Source of the DNA: Annona cherimola
Lineage: Eukaryota; Streptophyta; Magnoliopsida; Magnoliales; Annonaceae
DNA: 64,000 bases
Direction: 5' to 3'
Assembly (NCBI GenBank): GCA_030490835.1
Contig: CM059972.1
Span: 38,791,452-38,855,451, forward strand
The position numbers and the translations under genes are program-made. This document shows positions 57,994-64,000 of the stretch, in pieces (position 1 is the first letter of the stretch; each line of letters begins with the position of its first letter). A model generated the notes under the pieces. The model ran no database searches. It worked only from the letters and a program-made list of their open reading frames with translations, and was not told the DNA's origin.

Positions 57994-59205
57994 ACTTCCC
58001 CATGATCAGTTGCTTTCAACACAACGAATGGACCTGACCATCGCGACTTGAATTTTCCAAGAAAAAGCTTCAATTTGGAATTGAATAGCAGCACTTTTTG
58101 TCCTGGCTCGAATCGCCTATGCAGGATCCTTTTGTTATGCCATTTCTTCACTTTCTCCTTGTAAATCTTGGCATTTTCATAAGCATGCATTCTGAATTCA
58201 TCTAGTTCATTAAGTTGCAACAGTTTTCGCTCACCAGCTTGTTGCATATCCAAATTGAATTTCTTGATTACCCAATATGTATTATGCTCTAATTCAAGTG
58301 GTAATTGGTAAGCCTTACCATACACCAGCTGATAAGGAGACATTCCAAAATGAGTTTTGTAAGCGGTTCAATATGCCCATAAAGCGTCATCCAACTTGAG
58401 GGACTAGTCTTTGCGAGAAGGCCCAATTGTTTTCTCTAGGATTTATTTTAATTATCTATTGACCAGCTCGACTTGTCCGTTGGCTTGTGGATGATATGCT
58501 GTAGTCACTCTGTGGCGCACTCCATACTTATTCAAGATCATCATGAATTGCTTGTTGCAGAAGTGTGAACCTCCGTCAGTAATAATCACCCTCGGTGTGT
58601 CGAAAGAAGTAAAGATATTCTTCTTGACAAATTTAAGAACCATTTTAGCATCAACCGCTAGGGTTGGTACTGCTTCAACCCATTGGGATACGTAATCAAT
58701 CGCAACCAAAATAAACTGATTGCCAAAAGAAGGGATGAAGAGTCCCATGAAGTGTACCCCATACATCAAAGATTTTCACTTCAATGATATTAATGAGCGG
58801 CATTTCATGTCCTTTTGTGATATTTCCCGTACGCTGGCATTGATCGCACCGTTTAGTAAATGAGTGAGCATCCTTAAATAATGATGGTCGATAAAACCCA
58901 GATTGGAGTACTTTTGCTGCAGTTTTGTCTCCCTGAAAGTGACCCCCATATGGTGATGAATGACAGCTCTACAGTATTGGTTCTATCTCATATTCTAGAA
59001 TGCATCTCCTGTATAGATGATATGGGCATTGATTGAAAAAAAATGGCTCATCGCAGAAGTAAAACTTGACGTCATGGAGAAATTTCTTCCTTTGGTGAGA
59101 ATTTATCTCCAGAGGTAATATACCACTAACTATATAGTTTACCAAGTCTGCATACCACGGTGGACTGCCTTGGGAGATTGAGAATAGCTGCTTATCTGGG
59201 AACAC
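57994..59205 (-). pseudogene. Integrase of Element B
   Basis: Minus strand. The N-terminal part (QLFSISQGSPPWYADLVNYI at about 59190) leads to a worn zinc-binding region with CDQCQR near 58840. In the core the first catalytic Asp is replaced by His (YGVHFMGLF), while TDGG and the Glu of GQVELVNR remain. Frame breaks occur near 58960, 58770 and 58450. The C-terminal stretch (VYGKAYQLPLELEH, SRWSGPFVVLKATDHGEVEV) is cut by Element A and continues at 45555. Confidence 0.85.
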
Positions 59206-60873
59206 TTCTCTGATTTGTTCTATGTCTTAGAACTGCTGGCTTCTCTCTAGGCGGGATAAGTAGTCGGCTACCTGATTTTCAGCTCCCTTTTGGTCTTTAA
59301 TCTTGAGATCAAATTATTGTAACAATAAGACCCACCGGATCAAGTGTCTTGACATCTTTCTTTTGAATCAGGTACTTAATTGCAGAATGATCTGTGTGCA
59401 CAATCACCTTGGTCCCCACCAGATAAGCTCTGAATTTTTGAAATGCAAACACCACCACCAGTAACTCCTTTTTTGTAGTGGTGTAATTTTGCTACACCTT
59501 ATTCAAAGTTTTGCTGGCATAGTAAATGGAATGGAATATCTTGTTGTTCCTCTAGCCCAACATTGCCCCAGCTGCAAAGTTGCTCGCATCGCACATTAAT
59601 TCAAAAGGGAGGTTCCACTCAGGAGAAATGATGATTGGCGCTAATACCAATCTCTTTTTCAATTCTTGGAATGATTGCATACATTCCTTATTGAAATCAA
59701 ATGGCGCATCCTTTTCCAGTAGCGTACATAGCGGTTTAGCAATCTTTGATAAATCCTTGATGAATCTTCTATAAAATTCGGCTTGTCCCAAAAAACTGTG
59801 AATGCCCTTTACTGATGTGGGAGGAGAAAGTTTCTTAATAGCCTCGATTTTCACCTTGTCGACTTCGATTCCTTGTTTGGAAACCCGGTGCCTGAGTACT
59901 ATACCCTCTTGCACCATGAAATGACATTTCTCCCAATTAAGAACTAGGTTGTGTCTTTGCAATGCTGAAGCATTTTGGAGAGATTGACAAGACACTCGTC
60001 ATATGAATTCCCAAATATCAAGAAGTTGTCCATAAATACCTCAAGAAAATCTTCGACCATACATACAATGCTGGAAAGTGGCTGGTGCTTTGCATAGACC
60101 AAAGGGCATTCGCCCGAATGCGAATGTGCCATATGGACATGTGAAAGTGGTCTTTTCTTGGCTTCAGGTGCTATCATGATTTGGTGGTAGCCTAAATAAC
60201 AATCCAGAAAGCAATAAAATTCTCAACCAGCTAACCTGTTTAGTATATGGTCGATGAACGGGAACGAAAAGTGATCATTTCTAGTGACTTTGTTCAACTT
60301 CCGGGAGTCCATACATACTCTCCAGCCTGTAACTATTCGTGTTGGAATTAATTCGTTATTCTCATTGGATACTGCCATCATTCCACCCTTCTCTGGAACA
60401 CATTGCATCGGGCTAACCCAAGAACTGTCGGAGATAGGATATATGACACCTACGTCAAGCCATTTGATAACCTCCTTTTTAACCACTTCTTTCATAATGG
60501 GATTTAATCTTCTCTGTGCTTCAATGGATGACCTGAAATTCTCCTCTAGTTGAATTTTGTGCATATAAAAAGATGGGCTAATTCCTCTGATGTCCGCAAT
60601 GGTCAAATCGATAGCCTTCTTGTGGTCCCTGAGCTCTCTAAGCAATTTTTCTTCTTGTAAGGGATCCAATGCTGAAGAAATGATAACTGGGAGCAAGGAT
60701 TCAGCTCCCAAATACACATATCTTAGATGGGTCGGTAGAGGTTTCAGCTCCAAAACGGGCAGCTCTTCAATCGAGGGCTTTAAGTGTTTAAATGACTCCG
60801 GCTTGAGATCCAGCAACTTGAATTTCTGTGGATAGTGTGTAAAAGTTGGAGATTGCTGCAAGTAACATATCAT
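59206..60873 (-). pseudogene. Reverse transcriptase and RNase H of Element B
   Basis: Minus strand, in pieces. 60873-60223 covers the RT N-terminus (MHKIQLEENFRSSIEAQRRL, VIYPISDSSWVSP, GWRVCMDSRKLN). 60177-59944 holds the active-site region, where the second Asp is Asn (FMDNF instead of FMDD). 59995-59552 has the RT thumb and start of RNase H (FLGQAEFYRRFI, CDASNFAAGAMLG). 59550-59206 has the rest, including an EL-x-V helix and DHS region, with stops. Both the RT active site and the frame are broken. Confidence 0.85.
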
Positions 60874-61059
60874 TTTAGTTGATTCTTCATTAGCTTCATT
60901 TACTTCTCCAACTAACGATGCTTACAAAATATCCATGTGAGAGGTAACCTGGAACTCGGCTTGAACCGCTGAATCCACCATATTGACCATAAAACATTCC
61001 TCTAGATCATTAGAAAACTGCATCGCCTTGAACACGCTAAATGTGACTTTATCGTTCTG

Positions 61060-61500
61060 CACACGCATGGTCGGCTCTCCGGCTTATACATCAATTATTG
61101 CCTTGCCAGTTGCGAGGAATGACCGACCTAAAATAATTGGCACGTCCCAGTCCTCTTCATAATCCAGAATGATGAAATTCACTGGAAATATAAACTTATC
61201 CACCTTGATGAGCACATCCTCAATAATCCCTTCTGGATATGTCATGGAGAGATCTGCCAATTGCAACATCATCGTAGTAGGTCGTGTTTCCCCAATGCCA
61301 AGTTTCATGAAGATTGACTTTGGCATCAAATTGATACTGGCTCCTAAATAATATAGAGCTCTTCCAAAATAATGATTTTCAATTGTGCATGGAATGGTAA
61401 AACTCCCTGGATCCTTGAGCTTGGCCAGCAACTTTCTTTGCACCATAGCACTGGTCTCTTTTGTTAATGCCATTGTTTCAAATTTTGTTAATCGCTATTG
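61060..61500 (-). pseudogene. Aspartic protease of Element B
   Basis: Minus strand. The frame contains GRALYYLGASINLMP, where the usual DLGAS active-site Asp is replaced by Tyr. The flap (IIEDVLIKVDKF) and IILGRSFLATGKAIIDV are well kept, followed by a TAA where a Gln codon is usual. Upstream lies a stop within the SKQ-RL linker. Confidence 0.85.
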
Positions 61501-61847
61501 CTTTGACAATATATCTTTCATAAACTTGGCATAGCTAGGCATCTGTTCCAAGGCTTCAACAAGAGGTATGTTGACGTGTAATTGCTTTAATACCTCCAAG
61601 AATTTTTTAAACTGGCCATCCTTTTTGTTTTTTTACAAGTCTTTGAGGAAATGGATGAGGCTTTTGAATAGTGGCTGTTGCATCCTTAGGTTACTTTTGA
61701 TTATTTTCAATCGATTCATCTGCTTCCTGTGACTGATGGACAGTAGGACTAGTAACTCCAAATTCTGCTTCTGGCTGAGTTATTTCTGGTAGTTGCCTAC
61801 CACTGTGTAACGTGACTGCTTGCACTTGCTCTATGAAATCCCATATA
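61501..61847 (-). pseudogene. Gag C-terminal region of Element B
   Basis: Minus strand. It reads a proline/glutamine-rich stretch, then PHPFPQRLVKK and NIPLVEALEQMPSYAKFMKD, the usual gag-protease linker of Athila-type elements. Stops interrupt it. The rest of gag is cut off by LTR g. Confidence 0.75.
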
Positions 61848-64000
61848 TGTAAACCGAGAAAATAAAATTAGAAATTGTGAGAAATGTATAGTGAATTTCC
61901 ATGTATGAGTTTTATTTAGATAAATAAAATTAGAAAAGGTAAATTGACTTGGAAATTTTATGGATAATTAATTTTTTGTATTTTACTTAGAAAATGGGTT
62001 ATGAGAAATAATTATGAAAATTTTGAAATTTTTTTATGAATATAACATTTATGCTGGATTTTGGACAACTATGTTATGGATAGGTATTTAAAAAAGAAGA
62101 AGAAGAAAACGTGAACAGCGCTGGGGTCGGTGCATGTAATGTTATGTATGGAGATACATATATAATTTTTTTTTTTTGAAAAATCCAAGAGCATGCACGT
62201 AGGGTAAATGCATGTAATTGCTGGATTTATAATAATACCTGTAATGTGTTAAACGGCAGCTCAAGTTAGGTTAATAATTAACCTTAGTAAACCGCCTAAA
62301 GGAAAATATAAAAGGGGGCAACTGTTGGGCATTTTAAAAAGGGTAGATGATATGTTGCACGTTGCTGAAAGCTATGGAGATGCATTGTTGAACCTTTCAA
62401 GAAGGGCAGCCATATAGATATTGCTGAAGTTAATAGAGGAAAATGAGCAGATGACGTTTCAAGAGGAGGAAAGATATGTTGCTGGATACATTGCTGAAGG
62501 GTGAGCATTCAAAAAAAAAAATGGAGGCGACTGATATTTAAGGAACGTCACTGAATTAGGGGTGGACAGTGCAGAAATATAAAGGGGGCATTGCTGAATT
62601 GAAGGCTGGACGTTAAAAGGGGCTGCAGCACTTAGGCATTAGGAACGTCCAAGCACTCAAGCAACAGGTTCAGTTTATCAATTTATTTCATGTTATTTTC
62701 TTACTAATTAGATGCTTATTTAATATTAAAGGACGTCCAAATAATAGGTTAATATTGAATTGTTGTTTCAAATATGAAGGTTATGTGATGTTAGAAACCA
62801 AAATATGAATGAGATGGTAAACGAAGGCGTTTAGCCATGAACATTTGTGTACAAGCTTATTATATGATCATTAAGGAATAACAAAATTTTCAGATTAAAA
62901 TATTAATCATGTTGTAAATTAAAAATCCGAGAAGATCAAACTAAACAAGGTAGAACGGGTGATAGGATCAGCTGTAGTAAATGATTTTTGATAATTTTTT
63001 TAGATGGAATTTTGACCTAAAATTTGATGTGATATATAATATATTATTATTATCACTCAAAAAAAATCAAATATGATTTTGGGATGACATAAGTATGGTT
63101 TTAAAATAATGTGAATAAGGTTGTTCCTAATTTTACAACACTGTTGAGCACAGTGAAAATGTCAAAATAAATATATAAGATTAATATTTCTTGTTGAAAT
63201 ATTTATGAGGGTTAATTCATGTAGTTATTGATGTATGATAGAAATTTCAGAATTAAATACCTTGATTTTATTATAAATGAAGATTTAAAGAAATCAGTGC
63301 ACCAATTTTCAGCAAATGTGGACAGTTTGAGAAATAATCAAAAAGAAATATGAAGCCTAAATGGAAATGATTCAAATTAATATATATGTTAGGTAAGAGT
63401 GTAATAAAGGATTAAGGATAGCATGGATGATTAATAATTGATGGTATTATGTGTGTATGGAATTAATGGATAAACAAGAAGATGGAGCATAGTGAAAATA
63501 AGAAAGAAGGGCTGTTTTGGAATTTAATAAATAGTCCCAGAAATTTTAAATGAGAATTATGATTATGTCGATCATGGTATGTTATGGAATATATTATAGG
63601 AATTAAAAGAATTTTGTTAAGTCAAATTCATGCTTAAAACATGAATTATGGAATCTTATACACATATGTGTATAAATAACTAAAATGATTTATTTAGCCA
63701 AGTTTGTAAATGAGGTTAGGAGATAGTTATATGGAATGAAACACACATGGATTAGAAAAAAAATTTAAGTGAAATGTGAAAGCATGGGATATTATTAGAA
63801 AATGGTCCTTACTTATTTTTATAGGAAAAGGAAAAGAAAAGGTGGAAGGTACAAGCTAATTTCACAGGTAAGCAAGTTATATTTTGAAAATTATTATTTT
63901 CTCCTTGCATTGCTAGTGTGTTATAAATAATGTGATTTAGATATTTTAAATCTTGTTTAAGGATAGTCATTCCTATAATCCTTGAAATGCAAAGAATATT
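61848..64000 (+). mobile_element. LTR g (about 4 kb family), truncated by window end
   Basis: Starts TGTAAACCGAG, matching TGTGAAACC(C) starts of other copies, inside the gag region of Element B. It carries a leader ending near CAACAG/GTTCAG (62667) and the mini-exon 63825-63867 with ATAG before and GTAAGCAAG after. The other end and TSD lie outside the window. It is in opposite orientation to Element B, so it is not B's own 5' LTR. Confidence 0.7.
63825..63867 (+). other. Putative LTR mini-exon in LTR g
   Basis: 43 nt, purine-rich, between TATAG and GTAAGCAAG. Matches the blocks in the five other LTR copies. Confidence 0.5.

Larger units (their letters stand above)
34820..61847 (-). mobile_element. 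Element B: Athila-like gypsy retrotransposon, nested and decayed
   Basis: Internal pieces on the minus strand in order: 61847-57994 (end of gag, protease, RT, RNase H, most of integrase), 45560-45355 (end of integrase and post-pol block), 41303-38793 (env-like ORF), 35345-34820 (non-coding tail), then the 3' LTR. Interruptions are Element A and solo LTRs f and e. Each break restores continuity when the insert and one TSD copy are removed. The 5' LTR and most of gag lie beyond the window. Multiple stops and lost catalytic residues make it inactive. Confidence 0.85.

Noticed and set aside
61848..64000. LTR g as the 5' LTR of Element B
   Set aside because: It lies in the opposite orientation and starts within B's gag region.

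Overview
The window looks like nuclear DNA of a seed plant, probably a woody eudicot. It is AT-rich and holds one gene with long introns. The rest is transposable elements, mostly Athila/Tat-type Ty3/gypsy LTR retrotransposons plus MITEs, RTE-type LINE pieces and a tRNA-derived SINE candidate. There is no operon structure and no bacterial or organellar gene content. All calls come from reading the sequence; no database search was run.

Left part (1-20.6 kb). A minus-strand gene runs from an ATG at 18780 to a stop at 2619-2621. Six exons join in phase through GT/AG borders into a multi-pass membrane protein of about 508 residues whose function I do not recognise. Its 3.5, 4.3 and 6.6 kb introns hold MITEs, three LINE 3' fragments, two copies of an unclassified repeat and a SINE candidate. 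A 376 bp foldback MITE lies downstream at 309-684. The C-terminal end of the gene is ambiguous: an open frame continues past a single in-frame TAA.

Right part (20.6-64 kb). This is a nest of retrotransposons that can be unpicked from target-site duplications (TSDs). The oldest layer is Element B on the minus strand, an Athila-like gypsy element whose gag C-terminus, protease, RT/RNase H, integrase and env-like ORF are all decayed. Its 3' LTR spans 34819 down to about 26413. Into Element B went solo LTR e (TSD CCCTT), solo LTR f (TSD GAAAT), solo LTR c inside B's own 3' LTR (TSD CAACA/CAATA), LTR g at the right edge, and the complete gypsy Element A at 45561-57988 (TSD CTTCC, LTRs about 2% different). 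An unrelated solo LTR (h, TSD TGGCT) sits at 24636-26407. Another decayed long LTR (a) abuts the left end of the cluster.

The most unusual signals are in the retroelement non-coding DNA. Six copies of the 3.4-4 kb LTR family keep a 43-51 nt purine-rich block bounded by AG and GTAAG-type splice signals, suggesting a spliced leader inside the LTR. B's 3' LTR carries an array of short hairpins with a period near 50 bp and compensatory arm changes. Solo LTR h carries palindromic units centred on GTCGAC. A short hairpin just after pol, and a repeated CCCTGAAATATGGTGAGGGG-type motif, are shared by Elements A and B.
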